64,000 bases of DNA from Curtobacterium flaccumfaciens (lineage in GTDB: Bacteria > Actinomycetota > Actinomycetes > Actinomycetales > Microbacteriaceae): positions 1,860,001-1,924,000 of the forward strand of contig CP121450.1 in NCBI GenBank assembly GCA_029689965.1, read 5' to 3'. The position numbers and the translations under genes were made by a program. The notes under the pieces were generated by a model. That model made no database searches. It was not told the DNA's origin and saw only the letters and a list, made by a program, of their open reading frames with translations. Shown here piece after piece: positions 30,851-42,700 of the stretch; within the stretch, counting starts at the first letter, position 1; the number at the start of each line of letters is the position of its first letter.

Positions 30851-32389
30851 ATGACGGACTCCCACGTGAACGACCACACGACCACTGACGACAGCGCTGC
30901 CGGTGTCGTCGAGCGGGTCCTGCGCAACGCGGACTCGCGAGCATCCTCTTCGCTCTTCGCACCCGCTCAGGCCATCCAGACCCGTTCGGTCGACGATCGC
31001 GGTTGGACCGGCGACGGCGAGCAGTACGACCGCGAGGACCGTGCAGCCCTGCGCCGCGTCGCCGGACTCTCCACCGAGCTCGAGGACGTCACCGAGGTCG
31101 AGTACCGGCAACTCCGTCTCGAGCAGGTGGTCCTCATCGGCGTGTACCCGCACGGGGACGCCGCGGACGCCGAGAACTCCCTGCGCAAGCTCGCCGCGCT
31201 GGCCGAGACCGCGGGCGCCGTGGTGCTCGACGGGCTCCTGCAGCGCCGCCCGAACCCGGACCCCTCGACCTACCTCGGCAAGGGCAAGGCCGAAGAGCTC
31301 GCGATGGTCGTCAAGGCCACCGGCGCCGACACGGTCATCGCCGACACCGAGCTCGCACCCTCCCAGCGTCGTGCGCTCGAGGACGTGGTGAAGGTCAAGG
31401 TGATCGACCGCACGGCCGTCATCCTCGACATCTTCAGCCAGCACGCGAAGAGCCGCGAGGGCAAGGCCCAGGTCGAGCTCGCCCAGCTCGAGTACCTCCT
31501 GCCGCGACTGCGCGGTTGGGGTGAGTCGATGTCCCGGCAGGCCGGTGGACAGGTCTCCGGCGGCGCGGGCATGGGCTCGCGCGGCCCCGGCGAGACGAAG
31601 ATCGAACTGGACCGCCGCCGCATCCACACCCGGATGTCGAAGCTCCGTCGGCAGATCGCCTCGTTCCGTCCGGCACGCGAGGCCAAGCGTGCCGAGCGCA
31701 ACCGCAACGAGGTGCCCAGCGTCGCGATCGCGGGCTACACCAACGCCGGCAAGTCCTCGCTGCTGAACCGTCTGACGAGCGCGGGCGTCCTCGTGCAGAA
31801 CCAGCTGTTCGCCACGCTGGACTCCACGGTCCGCCGGACGAGCTCCGCGAAGGGTCGGGAGTACACGTTCGCGGACACGGTCGGTTTCGTCCGGAACCTC
31901 CCGCACCAGCTGGTCGAGGCGTTCCGCTCCACCCTCGAGGAGGTCGGCGACGCGGACGTCATCGTGCACGTCGTCGACGGCTCGCACCCGGATCCGGGCG
32001 CGCAGCTCGCGACCGTGCGTGACGTCATCGGCGAGGTCGGCGCCCGCGAGGTCCCCGAGATCGTCGTGTTCAACAAGTCCGACCTGATCGACGCGACGCA
32101 GCGGCTCGTGCTCGTCGGGCTCGTCCCGGACGCCGTGTTCGTCTCGGCGCGCACGGGCGAGGGCATCCAGGACCTGCTCGACGCGATCGAGGCCCGGCTG
32201 CCCGAGCCCGACGTGTCCCTCACCGTCGTGATCCCGTACGACCGTGGCGACCTCGTGTCGTCGCTCCACGACGCGGGGGCGGTGGAGTCCGTCGACTACG
32301 TCGAGGACGGCACCCGCCTGCAGGTGCGCGTCTTCCAGCGGCAGGTCGCGGAACTCGACCCCTTCGTGGTCGCGCCCGTCGCGTCCTGA
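30851..32389 (+). CDS. hflX: GTPase HflX
   Basis: HflX is a ribosome-associated GTPase that splits stalled or stress-inactivated ribosomes. The N-terminal HflX domain has the Gly-rich DPSTYLGKGKAEELAM and SRGPGETKIELDRR, followed by the GTPase domain: G1 IAGYTNAGKSSLLNRLT, G3 DTVGFVRNLPHQLVEAF and G4 VVFNKSDLID. The ATG at 30851 gives 512 residues. The frame is intact, one of the few long genes here without a shift. Confidence 0.94.
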   Translation: MTDSHVNDHTTTDDSAAGVVERVLRNADSRASSSLFAPAQAIQTRSVDDRGWTGDGEQYDREDRAALRRVAGLSTELEDVTEVEYRQLRLEQVVLIGVYPHGDAADAENSLRKLAALAETAGAVVLDGLLQRRPNPDPSTYLGKGKAEELAMVVKATGADTVIADTELAPSQRRALEDVVKVKVIDRTAVILDIFSQHAKSREGKAQVELAQLEYLLPRLRGWGESMSRQAGGQVSGGAGMGSRGPGETKIELDRRRIHTRMSKLRRQIASFRPAREAKRAERNRNEVPSVAIAGYTNAGKSSLLNRLTSAGVLVQNQLFATLDSTVRRTSSAKGREYTFADTVGFVRNLPHQLVEAFRSTLEEVGDADVIVHVVDGSHPDPGAQLATVRDVIGEVGAREVPEIVVFNKSDLIDATQRLVLVGLVPDAVFVSARTGEGIQDLLDAIEARLPEPDVSLTVVIPYDRGDLVSSLHDAGAVESVDYVEDGTRLQVRVFQRQVAELDPFVVAPVAS

Positions 32390-32464
32390 CGCGGTTCCGT
32401 CCGGGCTCGCGCCCGCCCGCCGCCTGGAGGCACGGCGTGCGTCCGCCCCGCCGCTCACGATCTG

Positions 32465-32533
32465 CAGTGTGCGAGGTTCCGTGCACGGTGTGAGTCGGCA
32501 CGCCCCGCACCGAGTTCGGAAGCTCGCACACTG
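32465..32533. repeat. TGTGCGAGGTTCCG-type inverted repeat (second copy)
   Basis: CAGTGTGCGAGGTTCCG pairs with CGGAAGCTCGCACACTG across a 35-base loop. It is the same family as the element at 13928-13995. Confidence 0.7.
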
Positions 32534-32571
32534 AAGAGACGCCCCTCGCACGAAGACCCCCTCACACTGGA

Positions 32572-32602
32572 GACGCCCCCTTGCACGGTGCGAGGGGGCG
32601 TC
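32572..32602. terminator. Bidirectional terminator between hflX and lexA
   Basis: GACGCCCCCTTGCAC and GTGCGAGGGGGCGTC form a strong stem with a one-base loop core and one mismatch between the convergent hflX and lexA genes. Confidence 0.75.
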
Positions 32603-32627
32603 CCGTCGTGCCGGGCGATGCGGGCGG

Positions 32628-33272
32628 TCAGACCGACCGCAGGACCGCCACGACCTTGCCGAGCACGGTCGCCGCGTCGCCGAGGATCGGCTCGAAGGCG
32701 GTGTTGCGCGGGAGCAGCCACGTGTGGCCGTCGCGCTGCCGGAAGACCTTGACGGTCGCTTCCTCGTCGAGCATGGCGGCGACGATGTCCCCGTTCTCGG
32801 CGGTCTGCTGCGACCGGACGACCACCCAGTCGCCGTCGCAGATCGCGGCGTCGATCATCGACTCGCCGACGACCCGGAGCATGAAGAGGTCGCCCGTCCC
32901 GACGAGCTGACGGGGGAGCGGCACGATCTCGTCGACGTGCTGCTCGGCGGTGATCGGCACACCGGCGGCGATCCGCCCGACGAGCGGGACGAGCGTGGTG
33001 GCGTCGACGTCCGGTCCGTCGACGTCGGGCGTCGGCTCGTCCACCAGGACCTCGAGCGCGCGCGGACGGTTGGGGTCGCGGCGGATCCATCCGCCGAGCT
33101 CGAGCTGCCCGAGCTGGTGGGAGACGCTCGACAGCGATGACAGGCCGGCGGCGTCGCCGATCTCGCGCATGCTCGGTGGATAGCCGCGGCTGGCGATGGA
33201 CGCACGGATCGCGTCGAGGATGGCCTGCTGCTTCGCCGTCAGCGGCTTCTGGCCCCGCAGTTCGTCCGCCAC
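32628..33272 (-). CDS. lexA: SOS repressor LexA
   Basis: LexA represses DNA-damage genes and cleaves itself when RecA filaments form. The N-terminal winged helix is visible ([40 protein letters not shown]). The Ala-Gly cleavage site is in [13 protein letters not shown], with catalytic Ser in [15 protein letters not shown] and Lys in [12 protein letters not shown]. The GTG at 33272 ([12 protein letters not shown]) gives 214 residues; the frame is open further upstream, but that reading enters promoter sequence. The frame is intact. Three SOS-type boxes lie between it and the divergent LysM gene. Confidence 0.95.
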   Translation of the reverse strand: MADELRGQKPLTAKQQAILDAIRASIASRGYPPSMREIGDAAGLSSLSSVSHQLGQLELGGWIRRDPNRPRALEVLVDEPTPDVDGPDVDATTLVPLVGRIAAGVPITAEQHVDEIVPLPRQLVGTGDLFMLRVVGESMIDAAICDGDWVVVRSQQTAENGDIVAAMLDEEATVKVFRQRDGHTWLLPRNTAFEPILGDAATVLGKVVAVLRSV

Positions 33273-33348
33273 GTCGTCTCGCCCTTCGTCGGTGCCGGGG
33301 CCGTGTCGGCGGGAATGTCGGTGGTCCCGCTTGACTTGCTCCAGTCGA

Positions 33349-33394
33349 TCGAAACAGTATCCGACCGGCTCGCGCCGGACAAACACCTGTTCGA
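33349..33394 (-). promoter_or_regulatory. lexA promoter overlapped by two SOS-like boxes
   Basis: On the minus strand a -35 TTGTCC (33377-33382) and a -10 TACTGT (33354-33359) are separated by exactly 17 bases. SOS-like boxes cover both: ACAAACACCTGTTCGA at 33379-33394 (two mismatches to TCGAAC-N4-GTTCGA) and TCGAAACAGTATCCGA at 33349-33364 (three mismatches). This layout fits LexA autorepression. Confidence 0.7.
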
Positions 33395-33435
33395 GCGTGT
33401 CGGCAGGAAATCCCGCAGAAATCCCCGTACAGGAC

Positions 33436-33467
33436 TTGTGCAACCTCGTATTCGAAACTATGTTCGG
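33436..33467 (+). promoter_or_regulatory. Promoter of the LysM gene overlapped by an SOS box
   Basis: On the plus strand -35 TTGTGC (33436-33441) and -10 TATGTT (33459-33464) are 17 bases apart. TCGAAACTATGTTCGG (33452-33467, two mismatches to the SOS consensus) covers the -10, so LexA should repress the gene. Confidence 0.7.
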
Positions 33468-33508
33468 TACACGACTTCGGTTGACCCGAACGGGAAGGCA
33501 AGAACGAC

Positions 33509-33877
33509 ATGAGCACCATCGCCATCGCTGACATCCAGCGGACCGCGGCGCCCGCCGTGCGTACGCGCCTCCGTCTGACGCGTCGCGGACGGCTCGTCCT
33601 CACGACGCTCGCCGCGATCCCGCTGCTCCTCGGCGTCGCCTTCGCGGTGCTGAACGGCGGGCAGGCATCCGCCGGCAACACCCAGGCGAACGTCCACTTC
33701 GACACCGTGACCATCCAGCCGGGCGAGACGCTCTGGCAGTTGGCGGAGGAAACGGCGCCGAACGCCGACCCGCGGGACTTCGTGCAGGACGTCATCAGCC
33801 TCAACGCCCTCGACGGCTCCGGCCTGCAGGCCGGCGAGCAGATCGCGATCCCCGCCAAGTACGCCACGGCGAAGTAG
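33509..33877 (+). CDS. LysM-domain membrane protein, probable SOS-induced division inhibitor
   Basis: This 122-residue protein has a basic N-terminus, one membrane helix ([20 protein letters not shown], about residues 29-48) and an extracytoplasmic LysM domain ([20 protein letters not shown] to [13 protein letters not shown]). It is divergent from lexA and has an SOS box on its promoter. The same arrangement (a membrane LysM protein next to lexA) is seen for YneA in Bacillus and Rv2719c/ChiZ in Mycobacterium, which delay division after DNA damage. The role here is inferred from that parallel. The frame is intact. Confidence 0.85.
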   Translation: MSTIAIADIQRTAAPAVRTRLRLTRRGRLVLTTLAAIPLLLGVAFAVLNGGQASAGNTQANVHFDTVTIQPGETLWQLAEETAPNADPRDFVQDVISLNALDGSGLQAGEQIAIPAKYATAK

Positions 33878-33939
33878 CAGACCTGAGCACCGTCCGGACG
33901 GCCGGTCTCCGAGCCGGTCGCGCGGCCTACGATGGATCG

Positions 33940-35063
33940 GTGGCATTCACGCTCGAAGACCTCCCGATCCGAGACGACCTGCGCGGGCAGAGCCCGTACG
34001 GCGCCCCGCAGAAGCACGTCCGGGTGCAACTCAACGTCAACGAGAACACGCATCCCGTGCCCGCCGACGTCGCCGAGGACATCGTCGACTCGATCCGGCA
34101 GGCGCTCACGACCGTGAACCGTTACCCCGACCGCGAGTTCACCGAACTCCGGCAGTCCCTTGCGGAGTACCTCCAGCGCGACCTCGGTCCGGGGCAGCGG
34201 CTCGGACCGGAGCAGATCTGGGCGGCGAACGGCTCGAACGAGGTGCTGCAGCAGCTGCTCCAAGCGTTCGGCGGCCCGGGGCGCACGGTGCTCGGCTTCC
34301 GCCCACGTACTCCATGCACTCGATCCTCGCCTCGGGCACCGGCACGACGTGGATCCCGGCGCAGCGCGATGACGAGTACCGCATCTCCCCGGAGACGATG
34401 GTCGCTGCGATCCGTGCACACCAGCCGGACATCGTGTTCCTGTGCGGGCCGAACAACCCGACCGGCACACCTCTGCCCATCGAGACGATCGAGGCGGCCT
34501 ACGACGCGACCGACGGCATCGTGATGGTGGACGAGGCCTACGCCGAGTTCATGCCCGTTGAGGCGCCGAGCGCGCTCACGCTGCTGCCCGGACGCGAGCG
34601 TCTCGTCGTGTCGCGCACGATGAGCAAGGCGTTCGCGTTCGCCGGCGCGCGGGTCGGGTACATGGCCGCGCACCCGGCCGTGATCGACGCCGTCCGGCTC
34701 GTCCGTCTGCCCTACCACCTTTCCGTGCTCACCCAGGCGGCGGCGGTCGCGGCGCTCCGGCACGCGCCGGAGATGCTCGCGATGGTCGACGACATCAAGG
34801 AGCAGCGAGACCGCATGGTCGCGGAGCTCCGGGCGATGGGGTACCGCACCTACGAGACCTGGTCGAACTTCGTGCTGTTCGGCGGCGTCGCCGATCCGCA
34901 CGCTGCGTTCGAGGCGCTCCTCGCGCAGGACGTCATCGTCCGCGACCTCGGCATCCCGAACCACCTGCGGGTGAGCGCCGGCACCGAAGAGGAGACCACG
35001 GCGTTCCTCGACGCGATGCGCCGGGTCGCCGCCGAACAGCCGCCGGTTAGGGTTGCAGCATGA
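33940..35063 (+). CDS. hisC: Histidinol-phosphate aminotransferase (one frameshift)
   Basis: HisC is a PLP enzyme in histidine synthesis. It has [48 protein letters not shown] and the PLP lysine in [20 protein letters not shown]. One C is lost in TTCCGCCC near 34302 ([13 protein letters not shown] expected). Corrected length is 374 residues. The start is a GTG; the stop overlaps the hisB ATG. Confidence 0.94.
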
Positions 35064-35661
35064 CCGCGCGCACCGCCACGATCAGCCGGAGCACGAGCGA
35101 ATCGAGCATCGAGCTCGAGCTCGACCTCGACGGCACCGGGACGTCCGACATCTCGACGAGCGTGCCGTTCTTCGACCACATGCTGACGGCGTTCAGCAAG
35201 CACTCCCTGATCGACCTCCGCGTGCGGTCGACCGGGGACACCCACATCGACGTCCACCACACGGTCGAGGACACCGGCATCGTGCTCGGCCAGGCGATCC
35301 GGCAGGCCCTCGGCGACCGCTCCGGCATCGGCCGCTACGGCGATGCCCTCGTCCCCTCGACGAGGCGCTCGCCCAGGCCGTGGTCGACGTGTCCGGCCGG
35401 CCGTTCCTCGTGCACACCGGAGAACCCGCGGGGTTCGAGTTCCACCGCATCGGCGGACACTTCACCGGCTCGATGGTCCGGCACGTCTTCGAGGCGATCA
35501 CGTTCAACGCGGGCATCACGGTGCACGTCCGTCTGCTCGAAGGACGCGACCCGCACCACATCGCCGAGGCCGAGTTCAAGGCGTTCGCCCGTGCGATGCG
35601 CAAGGCGGTCGAGCTCGACCCGCGCGTCGAGGGCATCCCGTCGACCAAGGGCGCCCTGTGA
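35060..35661 (+). CDS. hisB: Imidazoleglycerol-phosphate dehydratase (one frameshift)
   Basis: HisB dehydrates imidazole-glycerol phosphate using a di-manganese site. The two duplicated metal motifs are seen as [18 protein letters not shown] and [31 protein letters not shown] is also diagnostic. One C is lost near 35350-35357 ([15 protein letters not shown] expected). Corrected length is 200 residues. It overlaps hisC and hisH by four bases on each side. Confidence 0.95.
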
Positions 35662-36292
35662 CCGCCAGGCCGAACGTCGTCGTCCTCGACTACGGGTCGG
35701 GGAACGTGCACTCCGCGGCCAAGGCCCTGGAGCGTGCGGGGGCCGACGTCACGCTGACCTCGGACAAGCGGGCAGCGCTGGACGCCGACGGGCTGCTCGT
35801 CCCCGGGGTCGGGGCGTTCGCCGCCGTGATCGACCAGCTCGAGAGCGTGCGGGGCGGTGAGATCGTGGACCACCGTCTCGCGGGCGGGCGTCCGGTGCTC
35901 GGCATCTGCGTCGGCATGCAGGTGCTCTTCGAACGGGGCATCGAGCGCGGTGCCGACGTGGAGGGGCTCGCCCAGTGGCCGGGACGGTGCAGGAGATCCG
36001 TGCCGAGGTGCTGCCGCACATGGGCTGGAACACGATCGAGGCGCCGGAGGACTCCGTCCTCTTCGACGGCCTGCACGACGAGCGCTTCTACTTCGTGCAC
36101 TCCTACGGCGTGACGGACTTCCCGCTCGAGGCGTACGGGCCGTTCCGTGCGCCGCGCCTGACGTGGGCCGAGCACGGGCAGCGGTTCGTCGCCGCCGTCG
36201 AGAACGGTCCGCTCACCGCCACCCAGTTCCACCCCGAGAAGTCGGGGGAGCCGGGCATCCGGCTGCTCCGCAACTGGGTGGACTCGCTCTGA
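35658..36292 (+). CDS. hisH: Imidazole glycerol phosphate synthase subunit HisH (one frameshift)
   Basis: HisH is the glutaminase subunit that passes ammonia to HisF. Its class I amidotransferase triad is visible: Cys in [15 protein letters not shown], and His/Glu in [13 protein letters not shown]. One G is lost near 35979-35983 ([20 protein letters not shown] expected). Corrected length is 211 residues. hisF is not in this window. Confidence 0.94.
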
Positions 36293-36392
36293 ACCCGGCC
36301 ACGGGACGGCCGGGTCCGAGACGGACCCGCACCGTGCCTCCCGGCCGATCGCCGCAACCACAACGAAGACGCACCGCAACGAAGACAGGACC

Positions 36393-37139
36393 ATGACCGA
36401 CCTCATCGCCACCCCGCCCCTCGTCCTGCTCCCCGCCGTGGACGTCGTCGACGGCCAGGCGGTGCGCCTCACCCAGGGCGAGGCGGGCAGCGAGACCTCG
36501 TACGGCGACCCCGTGTCGGCGGCGCGCACGTGGCGGGACCAGGGCGCGGAGTGGATCCACCTCGTGGACCTCGACGCCGCGTTCGGCCGGGGTGACAACC
36601 GCAAGGTCATCGCGCGCGCCATCCGCGAGGTCGACGGCGTCGCGGTCGAGCTCTCCGGCGGCATCCGCGACGACGCCTCGCTCGAAGCCGCCCTCGCGAC
36701 CGGCGCCGCTCGTGTGAACCTCGGTACCGCCGCACTCGAACACCCGGAGTGGGCCGCCCGCGTGATCCGGACGTACGGTGACCAGATCGCCGTCGGGCTC
36801 GACGTGCGCGGCACCACGCTCGCGAGCCGCGGATGGACCGAGGACGCCGGCGACCTGTGGGAGGTCCTCGACCGGCTCGAGGACGCCGGCTGCGCCCGGT
36901 ACGTGGTGACCGACGTCACGAAGGACGGCACGCTGCAGGGGCCGAACGTCGACCTGCTCCGCGAGGTCTGCGACCGCACCGACCAGCCCGTCGTGGCGTC
37001 GGGCGGCATCTCGACCCTCGACGACCTGCGGGCGCTGCGCGACCTCGTGCCGCACGGGCTCGAGGGCGCGATCATCGGCAAGGCGCTCTACTCCGGGGCG
37101 TTCACGCTGCCGGCCGCCCTCGACATCGCCTCGGAGTAG
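36393..37139 (+). CDS. priA: HisA-type isomerase, probably bifunctional PriA
   Basis: This (beta-alpha)8 barrel isomerises ProFAR in histidine synthesis. In actinobacteria lacking trpF the same enzyme (PriA) also acts in tryptophan synthesis. Catalytic aspartates are in [20 protein letters not shown] and [20 protein letters not shown]. The region [18 protein letters not shown] resembles PriA loops. It is 248 residues with an intact frame. Bifunctionality is inferred from the lineage. Confidence 0.9.
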   Translation: MTDLIATPPLVLLPAVDVVDGQAVRLTQGEAGSETSYGDPVSAARTWRDQGAEWIHLVDLDAAFGRGDNRKVIARAIREVDGVAVELSGGIRDDASLEAALATGAARVNLGTAALEHPEWAARVIRTYGDQIAVGLDVRGTTLASRGWTEDAGDLWEVLDRLEDAGCARYVVTDVTKDGTLQGPNVDLLREVCDRTDQPVVASGGISTLDDLRALRDLVPHGLEGAIIGKALYSGAFTLPAALDIASE

Positions 37140-37143
37140 CCGG

Positions 37144-39207
<2,064 letters not shown>

Positions 39208-39224
<17 letters not shown>

Positions 39225-40160
39225 GACCGTACCCGACGGCGCCGACGCCGACGGCGTGAACGACGCCGACGTGCGTGGCCTGAACGACGCCGACGTGCGT
39301 GGCGTGAACGGCGTCGACACACCTGGCGCGGATGGCGTCGATGCGCGACCGGCCCCTGCGGGCGCGCAGACCGCGCCCGGCTTCCGGGTCCGGCTGTCGA
39401 ACTTCGACGGCCCGTTCGACCTGCTGCTGTCGCTGATCACCAAACACGAGCTCGACATCACCGAGGTGTCGCTCGGGGCGGTGACCGGCGAGTTCATCGA
39501 GTACGTGCGGCAGGCGGAGTCCGAGGACGAGCTCGACGAGGCCAGCGAGTTCCTCGTCGTCGCCGCGACCCTGCTCGACCTCAAGATCGCCGGACTGCTG
39601 CCGCAGGGCGAGCTGGTCGACGCCGAGGACGTGGCCCTGCTCGAAGCCCGCGACCTGCTGTTCGCGCGACTGCTGCAGTACCGCGCGTTCAAGCAGGCAG
39701 CTGATTGGTTCGGCGAACGGTGGCAGGTGGAGTCGCGGCGGCACGTGCGGAGCGTCCGGCTCGAGGAACGGTTCCGGGCCCGGACGCCCGAGCTCGTGTG
39801 GACCCTGTCGGTGCAGGACTTCGCGGCGCTGGCGACCCTGGCGTTCGCGCCGCGCGAGCTCCCCACCGTCGGCCTCGACCACCTGCACGCGCCCCTCGTC
39901 AGCATCCGGGAACAGGCCGCCATCGTCGTCTCGATCCTCCGCACCCGCGCCGACGAGGACGTCTCGTTCCGCGAGCTGGTCGCCGGCGTCGCCGAGACGG
40001 GTATCGTGGTGGCTCGCTTCCTCGCGATCCTGGAGCTGTACCGGAACGCGTCCATCTCGTTCGAACAGCTCGAACCGCTCGGGAGCTGACGCTGCGCTGG
40101 ACCGCCGAGGACTGGTCCGACGAGAGCCTCGCCAACCTGGGAGCCGACTATGACGGATGA
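39208..40160 (+). CDS. scpA: Segregation and condensation protein ScpA (one frameshift)
   Basis: ScpA is the kleisin bridging SMC heads. Family parts are FRVRLSNFDGPFDLLLSLIT, HELDITEVSLGAVTGEFIEY and LLDLKIAGLLPQGE at the N-terminal side and VSFRELVAGVAETGIVVARF then FLAILELYRNASISFEQLEP at the C-terminal side. One G is lost near 40080-40083; the corrected tail LTLRWTAEDWSDESLANLGA runs to 40160. The first 50 residues are a low-complexity extension with a duplicated NDADVRG unit. Corrected length is 317 residues. It overlaps parA and scpB. Confidence 0.92.
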
Positions 40161-40869
40161 CGTGCACGACGGGTCCAGCGCCGAACCGGGCGGCGCCGAC
40201 GAGATCGGCGACGCCCGTGCGATCGAGCAGGAGCTGCACGAACAGCACGAGCTGCAGGGCGCGGACGAGGCGGACGAACCGCACGTCGCTCACCCGGAGA
40301 TCCCGATCGACCGGCAGCTCGAGGCAATCCTCATGATCGCCGACGAGCCGCAGTCGCTCGTCGCCCTCGGAGCAGCGGTCGGCGCGCCCGTGCCCGCCGT
40401 CCGCCAGGCCGTCGAGCGGCTCGTCGACGACTTCGACGGCGTCGACGGCACGACGCGCCGGGGGTTCGAGCTCCGCGAGGTCGGCGGCGGCTGGCGCTTC
40501 TACGTGCGACAGGACCTGGACGCGGTCGTCGAGCAGTTCGTCGAGGCCGAACGCCCCGCGCGACTGTCCCAGGCGGCACTCGAGACGCTCGCGGTCGTCG
40601 CGTACAAGCAGCCGATCACGCGCTCGCAGATCGCCTCGATCCGCGCCGTGAACGTCGACGGCGTTGTCCGGACCCTCGTCGCCCGCGGGCTCATCGAGGA
40701 GTCGTTCACGGACGCCGAGACCGGCGCCATCAACTACGTCACGTCCGACCTGCTCCTGCAGCAGCTCGGCATCAACTCGCTCGACGAGCTGCCGCTCATC
40801 TCGCTCCTGCTGGACGACGGTGCCGACGGCTTCGGGCAGAACGAAGGGATCCCCGATGGCCGCTCATGA
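40150..40869 (+). CDS. scpB: Segregation and condensation protein ScpB
   Basis: ScpB dimers bind ScpA in the SMC complex. The tandem winged helices are seen in DRQLEAILMIADEPQSLVAL and SQAALETLAVVAYKQPITRS, ending LLLQQLGINSLDELPLISLL. It is 239 residues with an intact frame and an acidic N-terminal extension of about 55 residues. It overlaps scpA by 11 bases and rluB by 14. Confidence 0.94.
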   Translation: MTDDVHDGSSAEPGGADEIGDARAIEQELHEQHELQGADEADEPHVAHPEIPIDRQLEAILMIADEPQSLVALGAAVGAPVPAVRQAVERLVDDFDGVDGTTRRGFELREVGGGWRFYVRQDLDAVVEQFVEAERPARLSQAALETLAVVAYKQPITRSQIASIRAVNVDGVVRTLVARGLIEESFTDAETGAINYVTSDLLLQQLGINSLDELPLISLLLDDGADGFGQNEGIPDGRS

Positions 40870-42681
40870 GGAACGCGGACGAGGCGGCCCGCGGGACCGC
40901 TCGGGCGGTCGTGCGGGCTCCGGCCGTTCAGGCGCCAGCCGGCCTGGAGGCCCGTCCCGCGACCGCACGGCCGGCTCCGGTCGTGCGGGTGGCCGGTCCG
41001 CGGGCGCGGGGCGCTCCGGCGGCGCCGGTCGCGAGGAGCGTGGTGGGTACCGCGGTCGCGAGGAGCGTGGTGGGTACCGCGGTCGCGAGGAGCGTGGTGG
41101 GTACCAGGGTCGCGAGGAGCGTGGTGGGTACCAGGGTCGCGAGGAGCGTGGTGGGTACCGGGGACGCGACGACCATGATGGGCACCGGAGCCGTGACGAC
41201 CGTGGTGGACACCAGGGGCGCGAGGACCGTGGCGGCCACCAGGGGCGCGACGACCGTCGTGGGTACCGGGGACCCGAGGACCGGGGCGGCTACCGGGGCC
41301 GCGACGAGCGTGGTGGGTACCGGGCCCGCGATGAGCGCGGTGGGTACCCGGCCCGCGACGGCCGCTCCGGTGGTGACCGTGGCGGGTACGGCGGGCGCGA
41401 GGAGCGTCCGGGTGGTGACCGTGGCGGGTACGGCGGGCGCGAGGAGCGTCCGGGTGGTGACCGTGGCGGGTACGGCGGGCGCGAGGAGCGCCCGGGAGGC
41501 GATCGCGGTCGCTTCGTCAGCCGTGACGACGAGCGACGCGGCGGGAACCGCGGCGGGTTCGTCCGACGCGAGGACGACCGCGGCACCGGCGGCTACCGGG
41601 GCCGAGACGACCGCGACCGCCGCAGCGCGCCCCGACGCGACGACCGCCGCGAGAACAGCCGTGACGACCGTCGTGGTCCGGACGGGCAGCCGAGCCGCGT
41701 CTGGCACAACGGCCGCCGGTACGTCGGCGGCACGACCAGCCCCCGGAACAGCGTCCGCCCCCGCGGCACCGACAAGCGCACGACCCCGAGGCCGGAGGGG
41801 CTCGCGACCAGCAGGGCCAGCCGCTCGAGGGCACGCCCGAGCGCCCGATCATCCCGGACTGGGAGGCGGCGGACGCGACGGCCGATGCCGGGGGCGGGGC
41901 GGGCCTCCAGGCCGATGGCGAGCGCTTGCAGAAGGTGATCGCCGCTGCGGGCGTGGCGTCCCGACGCGTCGCGGAGAACCTGATCGTCGAGGGCCGCGTG
42001 ACGGTCAACGGCGAGGTGGTCGAGGCGCTCGGCCGCCGGGTCGATCCCGAGACGGACGAGATCGCGGTCGACGGTGTGCCGGTGCAGATCGACACTTCGC
42101 GGCGCTACGTCGTGCTCAACAAGCCGACGGGCATCGTGTCGAGCCTGCAGGACGAACGCGGGCGCCGCGACCTGTCCGAGTTCGTCGACCGGTACGAGGA
42201 GCGCCTGTTCAACGTGGGCCGGCTCGACACCGAGACCTCGGGGCTGCTCGTGCTGACGAACGACGGCGACCTGGCGCACGTGCTCGCGCACCCCTCCTTC
42301 GGCGTGACGAAGACCTACATCGCGAAGGTCCGAGGCAACGTCAACCCGGCCACGGTGCAGCGGCTGCTCGACGGTGTCGAGCTCGAGGACGGTCCGATCG
42401 CCGCCGACAAGGTGCGGCTGCTCGAGTCGTCGCGCGGGGAGTCCCTCGTCGAGATCACGCTGCACTCGGGACGCAACCGGATCGTCCGCCGCATGCTCGA
42501 CGAGGTCGACCACCCGGTGCTCGAACTCGTCCGCCGCTCGTTCGGGCCGCTGCACCTCGGGACGCTGCCGATCGGCAAGACACGGGAGCTGACGACGGTG
42601 GAGCTGGGCAAACTCCTCCGCATCGCCCGCGACGCGAAGGGTTCTCCACAGGCCACCGAGGGCGACGAGTCCTCGGACTGA
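40856..42681 (+). CDS. Pseudouridine synthase RluB-like with long RG-rich repeat N-terminus (one frameshift)
   Basis: The C-terminal 250 residues are an S4-domain pseudouridine synthase: S4 part LQKVIAAAGVASRRVAENLI, catalytic Asp in FNVGRLDTETSGLLVLTNDG, and HSGRNRIVRRMLDEVDHPVL. The first 330 or so residues are low-complexity Arg/Gly/Tyr/Asp/Glu sequence built from GREERGGYR units and GGDRGGYGGREERP units. One base is lost near 41780; the linker then reads PERPIIPDWEAADA into the S4 domain. Corrected length is 608 residues, over twice a typical RluB. The tail is probably a disordered RNA-binding segment. It is in the parA-scpAB operon. Confidence 0.88.
41027..41495 (+). repeat. In-frame 27-base and 42-base tandem repeats in rluB
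   Basis: About five 27-base units (GREERGGYR) run from roughly 41027 to 41161, followed by degenerate nine-residue units. Three 42-base units (GGDRGGYGGREERP) follow at about 41370-41495. All stay in frame, so repeat number can change without breaking the gene. Confidence 0.8.
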
Positions 42682-42700
42682 CGATCGGTAGGCTTGCCGG

